NCBI GenBank assembly: GCA_041493205.1
Contig: JBGPYM010000101.1
Span: forward strand, 1 to 10,286
DNA length: 10,286 nucleotides
Direction of reading: 5' to 3'
Source of the DNA: JBGPYM01 sp041493205
Lineage (GTDB): Bacteria; Bacteroidota; Ignavibacteria; UBA10030; UBA6906
The notes beneath the pieces were generated by a model, which saw only the letters and a program-made list of their open reading frames with translations, searched no databases and had not been told where the DNA came from. Position numbers and translations under genes: made by a program. This document shows positions 1 through 7,758 of this stretch, piece after piece. Positions within the stretch are counted from its first letter, which is position 1, and every line of letters starts with the position of its first letter.

Positions 1-37
1 CGATAAACCCCGCGCCGCCTGTGACGAGAATCTTCAT
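1..37 (-). CDS. NAD-dependent sugar epimerase/dehydratase, N-terminal fragment
   Basis: Only the first 12 codons lie in the window; the gene continues past base 1. They read MKILVTGGAGFI, the first beta strand and glycine-rich dinucleotide-binding loop (GxxGxxG, with the last glycine outside) of the extended short-chain dehydrogenase family. This family includes UDP-glucose 4-epimerase, dTDP-glucose 4,6-dehydratase and related nucleotide-sugar enzymes. The exact substrate cannot be told from this fragment. The ATG at 37 is supported by a strong Shine-Dalgarno sequence (AAGAGGA at 50-44, six bases before the start). The stop codon of the upstream membrane glycosyltransferase is 16 bases away, so the two are probably co-transcribed. 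A nucleotide-sugar enzyme fits beside two glycosyltransferases. The family call is firm; the specific function is open. Confidence 0.8.
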   Translation of the reverse strand, partial: MKILVTGGAGFI

Positions 38-43
38 CTCGAA

Positions 44-50
44 TCCTCTT
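44..50 (-). promoter_or_regulatory. Ribosome binding site of the epimerase gene
   Basis: On the minus strand AAGAGGA lies six bases before the ATG at 37. It fixes the start of a coding fragment that would otherwise rest on 12 codons. Confidence 0.7.
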
Positions 51-53
51 CCA

Positions 54-1388
54 TTAAAATGCGCCTGTGAGAAACAGATAGCCCGTCATGCCATAGGCGA
101 CAACGATGAGGGCGAGGCCGCCGATGATCACCCGCCTGGACGATGGGGCGGCGAGGAGGCGGCGAAATTCCCGGCGGTCAAGCATGAGTGACACTCCCCA
201 GCCGGCAACGATCGCAATCAGCGGCACGAGGGGGAGGCTGAATCTCGCTTCGGCATGGAGAAGCGCCTGCACAAGCCAGAAAAAAATCACCGCCGCGCAG
301 AGCGGGGCGCGACGCCCGCGCCAGGCGCCCGAGCCCGCGACACCGATAACCGCGGCGCAGAGCAGCAGTGCGTCGAACCCGACGGCAAGCGCCTGCACCG
401 GGACATACGAATCAGAATGCGTGACGGGATAGATCCAGAAAATGTACGACTTCTTCGCGGCCAGCACCGCGGCGGCGGCGGGGTTGTGGCTCATGTACGT
501 TAATGCGATCGCCGCGCTGAGTCCGCTCCTGCCGACTTCATTCAGAGATGCGGGATCCGCAATGCCATGCCCCTGCGCCTGCGCAACGTACCACCGGTCG
601 AACCCTTCCGCGACGGCGAATGTCCCGGTTGCATACGGATTGTTACCGGTAAGGAGCGAACTCCCTCCGCCGGAGGCGACGGGGACGAACGCATGAAGGA
701 CCGACCAGTTCCTCGCGGTCCATGGAGCAATTGTAAGTGCCGCGACGATCAGCATTACCGCTGCAGGCCCCGCTACGGAGTGCCACTGTTTCCGCAGAGG
801 CCATACCATCAGGACGAGGGCAGCGGGAACGAAACCGAGGAACACCGGCCTCGTCAACGCCGCAAGTCCGCTGCAAAGCCCGAGCGCGGCCGCCACCCAG
901 AAATCCGGTTCATTCCGGAGACGATACAGACAAAGGAATGCCAGTAGAAAAAAAACAATATACAGCATCTCGGTCTGAAGAAGCGCGCTGTAGATCACAA
1001 GGCCCGGAGCACCTGCCGTGATTCCCGCAGCGAACAGAGCAGCTGTCCGCCCGCCCGTGATCTTGAGGGCAAGCGCGTATACGCATCCTACGGCGGCTGT
1101 TCCCAGGAGGCATCCCGCGACGTGGGCCATGAGAACGCTGTTCCCTGTTATCCAGAGCAGGGCCGCCAGGAAGAAGGGATAGAGCGGCGCCCTGACACTC
1201 CTGTCGCCATTGGAATCGCGAAATACCCCCTCCTCGAGGAGTTGCCGCGCCATGTGAAGATATTCGTTCTCGTCGGATGTATACCGGACCGCATGGACCG
1301 CGGGGACAGCGGCCAGACGGAGCGCCAGCGCACCGGCCAGAATGAACCAGAGAATTTTTCTTCCGTTGCCGTCAGCCGGCGGTGGCAT
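54..1388 (-). CDS. Multi-pass membrane glycosyltransferase, ArnT/PMT (GT39/GT83) type
   Basis: A 444-residue integral membrane protein with many hydrophobic segments (first at about residues 11-32, last about 420-440). It shows the GT-C architecture: an acidic pair after the first membrane helix (D39-E40 in YTSDENEY), a periplasmic loop, LTRP at 178-181, PWTARNW at 222-228, GNNPYATGTF near 248-257, and a late EARFSLPLVPL block at 380-390. Members transfer sugars from polyprenyl-phosphate carriers to lipids, proteins or glycans at the outer face of the inner membrane; the acceptor here is unknown. The frame stays open upstream to 1496, inside purD, but ATG 1388 (MPPPADGNGR) is preferred. It puts the first membrane helix close to the N-terminus and has AGGG six bases upstream. 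It overlaps the end of purD by 17 bases. Family confident, substrate not. Confidence 0.82.
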   Translation of the reverse strand: MPPPADGNGRKILWFILAGALALRLAAVPAVHAVRYTSDENEYLHMARQLLEEGVFRDSNGDRSVRAPLYPFFLAALLWITGNSVLMAHVAGCLLGTAAVGCVYALALKITGGRTAALFAAGITAGAPGLVIYSALLQTEMLYIVFFLLAFLCLYRLRNEPDFWVAAALGLCSGLAALTRPVFLGFVPAALVLMVWPLRKQWHSVAGPAAVMLIVAALTIAPWTARNWSVLHAFVPVASGGGSSLLTGNNPYATGTFAVAEGFDRWYVAQAQGHGIADPASLNEVGRSGLSAAIALTYMSHNPAAAAVLAAKKSYIFWIYPVTHSDSYVPVQALAVGFDALLLCAAVIGVAGSGAWRGRRAPLCAAVIFFWLVQALLHAEARFSLPLVPLIAIVAGWGVSLMLDRREFRRLLAAPSSRRVIIGGLALIVVAYGMTGYLFLTGAF

Positions 1389-2664
1389 TGAGAGCCCTGC
1401 GTGCGATGTCGCGCCGGAAATGCATTCCGTCGAACGTGATTTTGTCGACCGCAGCATATGCCGCATCAATCGTCGCACCAATCGGACCCTCGCCACGCAC
1501 CGCAGTCACGCCGAGGACGCGACCGCCGGCAGTGACGAGAGAGCCGTCCGGTTGCCTGCGGGTTCCGGCATGAAACACGATGGTCTCGTCGGTGAGAAGT
1601 CCCAACCCTTCGATTGTTTTCCCGGTCTCATAGGCCTCCGGGTATCCTTCTGAAGCCATCACAACGCAGACCGCGGAGCCCGCGGGAGGGGATGGCTGCT
1701 CAATCCGTCCCACCATCCCGTCGCATGCGGCAACGAGGAGCTCGAGCAGATCTCCCTCATACAATGGAAGGACCACCTGTGTTTCCGGATCCCCGAACCT
1801 GCAGTTGAATTCGATCACACGCGGGCCTGCGGGTGTCAGCATGAGGCCTGCGTAGAGGCATCCGCGGTAGAGCCGGCCTTCCGACTCCATGCCGCGTATT
1901 GCCGGTTCAAGAATGTTTTTCTTTATCTGTGCCATGACGGACGGGGAGACAACAGGTGCCGGGGCATAAGCGCCCATGCCTCCCGTGTTCATTCCCTGGT
2001 CGCCGTCCAGGGCCCGCTTGTGGTCCTGTGCGGGAGCGAGCGTAATGAATTGATACCCGTCGCAAATGGCGAAAACCGATGCCTCTTCACCTTCGAGAAA
2101 CTCCTCAACGACGATGGTCTCCCCGGCGCTGCCAAATGCCGCGTTGTCGGTCAGATGCGCGAGGGCCTGCTGCGCCTCGTCGGCCGTCGCGCAGACGATC
2201 ACTCCTTTTCCGGCGGCGAGTCCCGCTGCTTTCAGGACGACGGGAAGCGGACAGGTTGCGAGATACGCCACCGCATCCGCTTTCTGCCGAGCCCCGAAGA
2301 TCCGGAACGCGGCACTCGGTATGCCGTGCCGGCGCATGAACTCCTTTGCAAACGACTTGCTCCATTCAATTTCTGCGGCGCGACGTGACGGACCGAAGAG
2401 CCGGAGGCCCGCCTTCTGAAACTCATCAGCGATGCCGGCGGCCAGCGGCTGCTCGGGGCCGATGACGGTGAGCCCCATCTTGTTCACCCGTGCAAACTCG
2501 AGCAGACCCCGCGTGTCGCCGGCCGCAATGGGGGCCGTCTCCGCCAGGGTCGCGATGCCCGGATTGCCGGGCGCACAGACGAGCCGTTCGATGCGCGCAC
2601 TCTGTTTCAGTTTCCACACGAGCGCGTGCTCGCGTCCCCCCGATCCCACCACCAGGACATTCAT
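1372..2664 (-). CDS. purD: Phosphoribosylamine-glycine ligase (GAR synthetase)
   Basis: A 430-residue cytoplasmic ATP-grasp enzyme catalysing step 2 of de novo purine synthesis: phosphoribosylamine + glycine + ATP to glycinamide ribonucleotide. Length matches the family (about 430). Visible landmarks: N-terminal MNVLVVGSGGREHAL (pre-ATP-grasp domain, 1-15), IGPEQPLAAGIAD (68-80), the nucleotide-binding AAGKGVIV (150-157), VVEEFLEGEEASVF (185-198), the DGDQGMNTGGMGAYAP block (220-235), and the PurD signature RFGDPETQ (289-296) following the metal-binding EFN. The catalytic core looks intact. The frame extends upstream to 2739, but family alignment fixes the start at ATG 2664, one base after the stop of the preceding glycosyltransferase gene, which suggests translational coupling. 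Other purine-pathway steps are not adjacent except guaB, three genes upstream. Identity is very secure. Confidence 0.97.
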   Translation of the reverse strand: MNVLVVGSGGREHALVWKLKQSARIERLVCAPGNPGIATLAETAPIAAGDTRGLLEFARVNKMGLTVIGPEQPLAAGIADEFQKAGLRLFGPSRRAAEIEWSKSFAKEFMRRHGIPSAAFRIFGARQKADAVAYLATCPLPVVLKAAGLAAGKGVIVCATADEAQQALAHLTDNAAFGSAGETIVVEEFLEGEEASVFAICDGYQFITLAPAQDHKRALDGDQGMNTGGMGAYAPAPVVSPSVMAQIKKNILEPAIRGMESEGRLYRGCLYAGLMLTPAGPRVIEFNCRFGDPETQVVLPLYEGDLLELLVAACDGMVGRIEQPSPPAGSAVCVVMASEGYPEAYETGKTIEGLGLLTDETIVFHAGTRRQPDGSLVTAGGRVLGVTAVRGEGPIGATIDAAYAAVDKITFDGMHFRRDIARRALNATAG

Positions 2665-2665
2665 A

Positions 2666-3973
2666 TCAGTTCTCGAGTAATGATTCGAAAATTTTGACCA
2701 GCCACCCGGTGAGCGTGACCCGGTTGTACTTCTCCACAACGTCGGCCTGCGGGCCTTTCAGCTGGCGCTTCTCGAACGCGGCGAGGTACTCCTCGAGCGC
2801 CTTCATGATTCCCGAGACGTCGTTGGGGGCGACGGCCCGTCCGCCCGCTTCCAGGATCGTCGATTTCAGAAAGCCATCCGGGACGAGGCCCAGGATCGGT
2901 TTTTTTGCGCCGATATACTCGTAGGTTTTCCCCGGCGATCCGAATTCGTCGCCGACGGTCGTCCAGAGGACGTCGGAGTCCACGAGTTCCTTGATGCACT
3001 GCGGATGCGGGAGATAGCCCGTCACATGCACGGCATCCTGCAGTCCGAGCCTCTTCACGAGCTTCACGTTTTCGTCGCGGAACGTCCCCACGAACCGGGC
3101 CTCAATTCTTCCGCGGAGCCGGGGCTTTTCCGCAAAGAGGTTATGCATGGCCTGCAGGAAGTAGTCCGGGACCCGGTCTTCCCAGAAAATGCCCGCATAC
3201 GTCACGCGCATCCTCCCCGCAGCTTCCGACGCCGCTGCCGTTTTCTTTTTGCCGCGAACGACGCTCGCGGGAAAATCCTCGGGGTCGAATCCCTGAGGGA
3301 TGATATCGATGTCGTGGTACGTCAGGAAACCGTGCCGGTGAATGATGCTTTCCTTGACGCGGCGATTCGTGGTGACCACATGGCTGCTCGCACGGAGCGC
3401 GCGGCGTTCGAGGACGACATTCCTCCACCGGTGAAACGGCGTGGGATAAAATTTGAACGGGTAGTCAACCCACGGGTCACGGTAGTCGAGGACGAGCGGC
3501 TTCCCGATCCTGCGCTTCAGCTCCGCGCCGATCATGAAGTCGGTAAACGGCGGCGCCGTGGCAAAGATCAGGTCGAACGGGGTCTCCCGGTGCATCGCGA
3601 GCGCACGGGCGAGAGCTTTCCTCCGCCACCCGACTTTATTATCGGGGATGAAGAACGTGTCGCTGATCCTGCTCATCAGTTTCCGTTTCCATTCTGCAGG
3701 AAGTCCCACGACCTGCTTCCTGCCGAACAGGCGTCCCGGACCCGCCGGCGGCGTCCGGACGATGTTGATATTCCGTCCTTCGAGTTCCTGCAGGAACGAC
3801 TCATCACGGGCGACGTACCCGCGGGGCTCGACGGTGAGAACGGTCGGGTGCCATCCAAACTGCGGGAGATACTTGACGAACTTGAGGGTGCGCTGCACGC
3901 CGCTCAGTCCCATCGGGGGGAAGTAATACGCAATGACAAGGACTCTTCGCGGCGGATCGGTCTGGTTGATCAT
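2666..3973 (-). CDS. GT4-like glycosyltransferase (GT-B fold)
   Basis: A 435-residue protein without evident membrane helices, likely acting at the cytoplasmic face of the membrane on a nucleotide-sugar donor. The N-terminal domain starts with VLVIAYYFPPMGLSGVQR (11-28), the glycine-containing acceptor-side loop common in GT4 enzymes of polysaccharide and LPS/O-antigen assembly. Then come DYRDPWVDYP (163-172) and the linker strand IIPQGFDPEDF (224-234). The C-terminal donor-binding domain contains VTGYLPHPQ (317-325), PGKTYEYIGAKKPILGLVP (347-365) and a hydrophobic tail helix. The canonical E-x7-E donor motif is degenerate here. The first ATG (3973) overlaps the stop of the upstream peptidase gene as ATGA; there is no clear Shine-Dalgarno, so reinitiation coupling is likely. 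The sugar and acceptor cannot be deduced. Family call firm. Confidence 0.86.
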   Translation of the reverse strand: MINQTDPPRRVLVIAYYFPPMGLSGVQRTLKFVKYLPQFGWHPTVLTVEPRGYVARDESFLQELEGRNINIVRTPPAGPGRLFGRKQVVGLPAEWKRKLMSRISDTFFIPDNKVGWRRKALARALAMHRETPFDLIFATAPPFTDFMIGAELKRRIGKPLVLDYRDPWVDYPFKFYPTPFHRWRNVVLERRALRASSHVVTTNRRVKESIIHRHGFLTYHDIDIIPQGFDPEDFPASVVRGKKKTAAASEAAGRMRVTYAGIFWEDRVPDYFLQAMHNLFAEKPRLRGRIEARFVGTFRDENVKLVKRLGLQDAVHVTGYLPHPQCIKELVDSDVLWTTVGDEFGSPGKTYEYIGAKKPILGLVPDGFLKSTILEAGGRAVAPNDVSGIMKALEEYLAAFEKRQLKGPQADVVEKYNRVTLTGWLVKIFESLLEN

Positions 3974-5046
3974 GCCGGGATGGTCAGGAGGTCGCGGGAA
4001 GAGGAAGTGAGCAGGCGGGCAGCCCGTCTGCCGAGGACCACGGCATCTTCGATGCGGACGCCCCCCAGGCCCGGAATGTACACCCCCGGCTCGATCGTGA
4101 TGACGCTGCCGGCCCGGAGGGTTTCCTTACTGAGGGCCGAGACGCGGGGGCGCTCATGGACTCTGAGCCCCAGCCCGTGACCGAGAGAATGCGTGAAATA
4201 CTTTTCGAGACCGTGCGCGGCGAGTCTGGAACGTGCCACCGCGTCGAGCTCACGTGCTTTCATGCCTGCCCTGGCAGCCCGGAGAGCAGCCCCGTGCGCA
4301 TCGCGGACGGCCGCATACGCCGCAGAGAGCCGGGCGGGCGGCCGCCCGATGGCAATGGTCCGGGTCATGTCGGAGCTGTATCCGCCGACCGTTGCACCGA
4401 AATCGATCGTGACAAATTCCCCTGCCCTGAGTTTCCTGGACGTCGGTCTGGCATGGGGAAGGGCGCCGCGGGGTCCCGATGCGACAATGGCGTCGAACGC
4501 CTCCTTTTCGGCACCGTGGCTGCGGATGAGCCAGGCAATCTCCGCCGCCACTTCCAGCTCCGTCATACCGGGCCTGATGGTCCCGATGAGGTCGTGAAAG
4601 ACCCGGTCGGCGATCTTCCCGGCACGTACAAGGTGTGCGATCTCCTGCCTGTCCTTGACGATCGCAATGTTTTCCACGATATCCGTCACGGGTCGCAGCG
4701 ACACCCGGGGGAACGCCTTGCGGAGACGGCGGAACTCCCCATAGGAGACACCCTCTGATTCAAATCCCGCCGTCGCACACCCTTTCAGCAGACGTGAGGA
4801 AGCGGCCTCGTCGATCAGAGATCGGCTCGTGATGCGGCGGGTGAACCGGTTCACTTCCCGGGCGCTTTGCAGGCGATACCGGCTGTCGGTGAGGAAGTCG
4901 GCGCGCCGCGCGGTGACGATTGCCAGGCCGTTCGAACCGGAAAACCCGGTGAGGTAGCGGACGTTCGGGAGCGCGGTCACCAGCAGGGCATCGAGTGAAA
5001 GTTCCTTCATCCGGGCGCGGAGCTTCCTGATCCTGTTGTTGGTCAT
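3970..5046 (-). CDS. M24 family Xaa-Pro peptidase (aminopeptidase P/prolidase-like)
   Basis: A 358-residue cytoplasmic metallopeptidase with the pita-bread fold, expected to cleave X-Pro bonds at peptide N-termini or in dipeptides. The N-terminal creatinase-like domain has NVRYLTGFSGSNG (28-40). All five metal ligands of the di-metal centre are visible: D215 (TIDFG), D226 (SSDMTRT), H290 (HSLGHGLGL), E319 (TIEPGVY) and E333 (RIEDAV). Length fits short aminopeptidase P-like bacterial proteins. The frame continues upstream to 5106 inside guaB, but the family usually begins like the MTNNRIRKLRARM found at ATG 5046, which leaves a 16-base gap after guaB. No strong Shine-Dalgarno precedes it. Aminopeptidase P and prolidase cannot be separated from sequence alone. 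It overlaps the next gene by four bases. Confidence 0.9.
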   Translation of the reverse strand: MTNNRIRKLRARMKELSLDALLVTALPNVRYLTGFSGSNGLAIVTARRADFLTDSRYRLQSAREVNRFTRRITSRSLIDEAASSRLLKGCATAGFESEGVSYGEFRRLRKAFPRVSLRPVTDIVENIAIVKDRQEIAHLVRAGKIADRVFHDLIGTIRPGMTELEVAAEIAWLIRSHGAEKEAFDAIVASGPRGALPHARPTSRKLRAGEFVTIDFGATVGGYSSDMTRTIAIGRPPARLSAAYAAVRDAHGAALRAARAGMKARELDAVARSRLAAHGLEKYFTHSLGHGLGLRVHERPRVSALSKETLRAGSVITIEPGVYIPGLGGVRIEDAVVLGRRAARLLTSSSRDLLTIPA

Positions 5047-5062
5047 TGGCAGGCGTGAAAGC

Positions 5063-6529
5063 CTACACGTGATAGTTTGGAGCTTCCTTGGTGATGGCGA
5101 TGTCATGCGGGTGGCTTTCCCGCAGGCCCGCGTCCGTCATGCGGTAGAACTGCGCTTTCTGTTTCAGGTCCGCGACCGTCCGGGCGCCGCAATAGCCCAT
5201 GGCGGCTCTCAATCCGCCGACCATCTGGTAGACCGTATCTCCGAGAGGCCCTTTATAGGGGACCCGTCCTTCGATCCCTTCGGGGACAAGTTTCTTGATG
5301 TCGTCTTCCGCGTCCTGAAAATAGCGGTCCCTGCTCCCCTGTCTCATTGCCTCGATGGACCCCATTCCCCTGTAATACTTATAGCTCCGTCCTTCGTACA
5401 GGACTTTTTCTCCGGGGCTTTCATCCACGCCGGCGAACAGGCCTCCGATCATGACCGCATCCGCACCGGCGGCGATCGCCTTGGCGATGTCCCCGGTTTG
5501 TTTGATCCCGCCGTCGGCGATGAGGGGGATCCGGTTACGGGACGTCACCCGGACCACTTCGAGGATGGCCGTCACCTGCGGGACCCCCACGCCGGCGACC
5601 ACGCGCGTCGTGCAGATGGAGCCGGGTCCGATGCCTACTTTGATCGCGTCCGCGCCGGCGCGGATCAGATCACGGGCGGCTTCGCCCGTGCCGACGTTCC
5701 CCGCCATGAGCTCCAGCCGCGTGTACTTTTTCCGGAGTGTCTTCACCATATCAATGACGCCGCGAGAATGTCCGTGGGCGGTATCGACCACCACCAGGTC
5801 CACGCCGGCTTTCAGCAGGGCGCCGACACGATCCACGGTATCCGCGGTCACCCCGACGGCGGCGCCCACGCGCAGGCGGCCATGCTCATCCTTGCAGGCA
5901 TTCGGATGTTTGATCTTCTTGAGAATGTCCTTGAACGTAATGAGGCCGGTCAGGACGCCGTGCTTGTCGACGACCGGAAGTTTTTCGATCTTGTGTTTCT
6001 GCAAAATGTGTTCCGCCTGGTGGAGCGTCGTTCCCACCGGCACGGTCACCAGGTTCTCCTTCGTCATGATGTCCGCGACGCTCTGATCCTCGTCCGGTTC
6101 GAACCGGAGGTCTCTGTTGGTGATGATGCCGATCAGGCGGTGCTTGTCATCCACAACCGGGACGCCGGAAATCCGGTACTTGTTCATGAGAAACAAGACA
6201 TCCGCGACGCGTTGATCGGCGCGGACGGTGACCGGGTCGAGAATCATGCCGCTCTCCGAGCGCTTCACCCTGTCCACTTCCTCCGCCTGCCGCGCGACGG
6301 GCATGTTCTTGTGGAGGACGCCCAGCCCCCCCTCGCGGGCCATGGCGATTGCCATATCGGATTCCGTGACCGTATCCATGGCGGCACTGAGGAGGGGGAT
6401 GTTGAGAGCGATAGATCGTGTCAGGCGGGTGCGGACGTCGACGTCGCGCGGAAGGACAGCGGATTTTGAGGGGACAAGGAGTACATCGTCGTAGGTGAGC
6501 GCTTCACCGATAATCTTACGGGTTGCCAC
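5063..6529 (-). CDS. guaB: IMP dehydrogenase
   Basis: A 488-residue enzyme oxidising IMP to XMP with NAD+, the committed step of GTP synthesis; active as a tetramer in the cytoplasm. The (beta/alpha)8 barrel opens with LTYDDVLLVP (11-20) and is interrupted by two CBS domains (about 95-205) that usually bind purine nucleotides for allosteric control. The catalytic cysteine C306 sits in GIGPGSICTTR (299-309). NAD/IMP-site residues include ADGGI (338-342) and GGLFAG (362-367); the flap has the Arg-Tyr pair R402-Y403 (DRYFQ) and EGRVPYKG (420-427). The start is GTG at 6529, supported by GGAGGGAG at 6542-6535 with a 5-base spacer and by the family N-terminus. It lies 37 bases after the acyl-CoA dehydrogenase and 16 bases before the peptidase. 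Very secure. Confidence 0.97.
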   Translation of the reverse strand: MATRKIIGEALTYDDVLLVPSKSAVLPRDVDVRTRLTRSIALNIPLLSAAMDTVTESDMAIAMAREGGLGVLHKNMPVARQAEEVDRVKRSESGMILDPVTVRADQRVADVLFLMNKYRISGVPVVDDKHRLIGIITNRDLRFEPDEDQSVADIMTKENLVTVPVGTTLHQAEHILQKHKIEKLPVVDKHGVLTGLITFKDILKKIKHPNACKDEHGRLRVGAAVGVTADTVDRVGALLKAGVDLVVVDTAHGHSRGVIDMVKTLRKKYTRLELMAGNVGTGEAARDLIRAGADAIKVGIGPGSICTTRVVAGVGVPQVTAILEVVRVTSRNRIPLIADGGIKQTGDIAKAIAAGADAVMIGGLFAGVDESPGEKVLYEGRSYKYYRGMGSIEAMRQGSRDRYFQDAEDDIKKLVPEGIEGRVPYKGPLGDTVYQMVGGLRAAMGYCGARTVADLKQKAQFYRMTDAGLRESHPHDIAITKEAPNYHV

Positions 6530-6534
6530 GGTTA

Positions 6535-6542
6535 CTCCCTCC
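6535..6542 (-). promoter_or_regulatory. Strong ribosome binding site deciding the GTG start of guaB
   Basis: On the minus strand GGAGGGAG is followed by TAACC and the GTG codon at 6529-6527. No ATG lies near the family N-terminus, so this site decides the start. It is the strongest Shine-Dalgarno I see in the gene train, in keeping with high translation of guaB. Confidence 0.75.
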
Positions 6543-6566
6543 GGGGGTGGTGGATGGGGGGTGCAA

Positions 6567-7736
6567 TCATACGAACGCCTGGATGCCGGTGATGTCTTCG
6601 CCCACGATCAGCGTATGCATTTCATGCGTTCCTTCGTACGTCAGGACCGACTCGAGGTTGGCGGCGTGGCGCATCACGGGGTATTCGTCCAGGATGCCGT
6701 TGGCACCGAGGATGCTCCGCGCCTCGCGCGCAATCTCCAGCGCGTGATACACGTTGTTCCGTTTCGTAAACGAGATCTGCTGGAACCGGACTTTGCCCGC
6801 GTCTTTCAGGCGTCCGAGCTGGAGGCAGAGAAGCTGCGCCTTGGTGATCTCGGTGATCATATTGACGAGCTTCGCCTGTGTGAGCTGGAATGCGGCGATG
6901 GGGCGCTCGAATTGAATCCGGGTCTTTGCGTACCCGAGCGCGGCGGCATAGCAGGCCATGGCGGCGCCAATTGCGCCCCATGCAATGCCGTAGCGGGCCT
7001 GGCTCAGACAGGAGAGGGGAAGCTTGAGACCGGTGCCGCCGGGAAGGCGGTTGGTCCGGGGGATGCGCACGTTGTCGAAGACGAGCTCGGAGGTGACGGA
7101 GGCCCGGAGGGAGTGTTTTCCTTTCATCTCCGGCGCGGTAAACCCTTTCGCCCCTTTTTCGACGAGGAATCCGTTGATCTCCCCGTTCAGTTTCGCCCAG
7201 ACCACCGCGACGTCCGCGATCGTGCCGTTCGTGATCCACATCTTCGCGCCGTTCAGGATGTACCCGTCGGCGGATTCTTCGGCGCGCGTAATCATCCCGC
7301 CCGGATTGGAGCCGAAGTCGGGTTCCGTCAGTCCGAAGCAGCCGATCGCCTCACCTTTCGCGAGTTTCGGCAGCCAGTGGTCTTTCTGTTCTTCCGAACC
7401 GTACGCGAAGATCGGATACATGACGAGCGCGCTCTGCACGGAGGCGAAGCTCCTGACGCCGCTATCGCCGCGTTCGAGCTCCTGCATGACGAGTCCGTAT
7501 GCGACGTTGTTCATCTCCGCGCAGCCGTAGCGGGCCGGGAGGGTCGCGCCGTACAGACCGAGCTCCGCCATCTGTGCGACCAGATCCAGGGGGAAGGTGC
7601 CGTTGCGGTTATGCTTTTCGATGACGGGGAGAACCTTCTCGTCGACAAACTCCCGCACTGTCTGACGCACCAGGATTTCATCCTCGCTCAGCAGCGAGTC
7701 GCAATTGAGGTAGTCGACTCCCTGTGATTTCGCCAT
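6567..7736 (-). CDS. gcdH: Acyl-CoA dehydrogenase, glutaryl-CoA dehydrogenase type
   Basis: A 389-residue FAD-dependent dehydrogenase that passes electrons to electron-transfer flavoprotein. It resembles glutaryl-CoA dehydrogenase over its whole length: RSFASVQSALVMYPI (95-109), YGSEEQ (112-117), the flavin-site block CFGLTEPDFGS (133-143), WITNG (167-171), ARYGIAWG (247-254), LQLGRLKD (305-312) and TYEGTHEMH (366-374) with catalytic base E368. By alignment from memory with the human enzyme, residues binding the glutaryl carboxylate are conserved (R95, S96, T169). So are E88 and Y367, reported to mark decarboxylating forms (glutaryl-CoA to crotonyl-CoA, in lysine/tryptophan or aromatic degradation). 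ATG 7736 has GAGGGG very close upstream. No electron-transfer flavoprotein or other degradation gene is adjacent. A broader acyl-CoA substrate remains possible. Confidence 0.87.
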   Translation of the reverse strand: MAKSQGVDYLNCDSLLSEDEILVRQTVREFVDEKVLPVIEKHNRNGTFPLDLVAQMAELGLYGATLPARYGCAEMNNVAYGLVMQELERGDSGVRSFASVQSALVMYPIFAYGSEEQKDHWLPKLAKGEAIGCFGLTEPDFGSNPGGMITRAEESADGYILNGAKMWITNGTIADVAVVWAKLNGEINGFLVEKGAKGFTAPEMKGKHSLRASVTSELVFDNVRIPRTNRLPGGTGLKLPLSCLSQARYGIAWGAIGAAMACYAAALGYAKTRIQFERPIAAFQLTQAKLVNMITEITKAQLLCLQLGRLKDAGKVRFQQISFTKRNNVYHALEIAREARSILGANGILDEYPVMRHAANLESVLTYEGTHEMHTLIVGEDITGIQAFV

Positions 7737-7758
7737 AGCCCCTCATAGATGGACAAAA

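Noticed and set aside
1389..1496. Upstream extension of the membrane glycosyltransferase frame
   Set aside because: The 36 extra residues are basic, antisense-like in character, and lie wholly inside the conserved end of purD. ATG 1388 has a better ribosome site.
2665..2739. Upstream extension of the purD reading frame
   Set aside because: GAR synthetases begin at the MNVLVVGSGGREHAL segment. The 25 extra residues overlap the preceding gene and match nothing.
3005..4180. Open frame of 391 codons on the plus strand opposite the glycosyltransferase and peptidase genes
   Set aside because: It crosses two well-supported genes in antisense and its translation is low in hydrophobic residues and without motifs.
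5049..5062. Small hairpin AGGC-N6-GCCT between guaB and the peptidase gene
   Set aside because: The stem is only 4 bp and no U-tract follows, so it is not a credible terminator; the spacing favours co-transcription.
5047..5106. Upstream extension of the M24 peptidase frame into guaB
   Set aside because: The added 20 residues do not resemble the family N-terminus, which starts at ATG 5046.
5036..6469. Open frame of 477 codons on the plus strand opposite guaB
   Set aside because: guaB is certain on the other strand. The translation is rich in His, Asp and Arg with no family resemblance, typical of a shadow frame.
6495..7727. Open frame of 410 codons on the plus strand opposite the acyl-CoA dehydrogenase
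   Set aside because: It is fully antisense to a conserved enzyme, has no recognisable domain and no convincing ribosome site.
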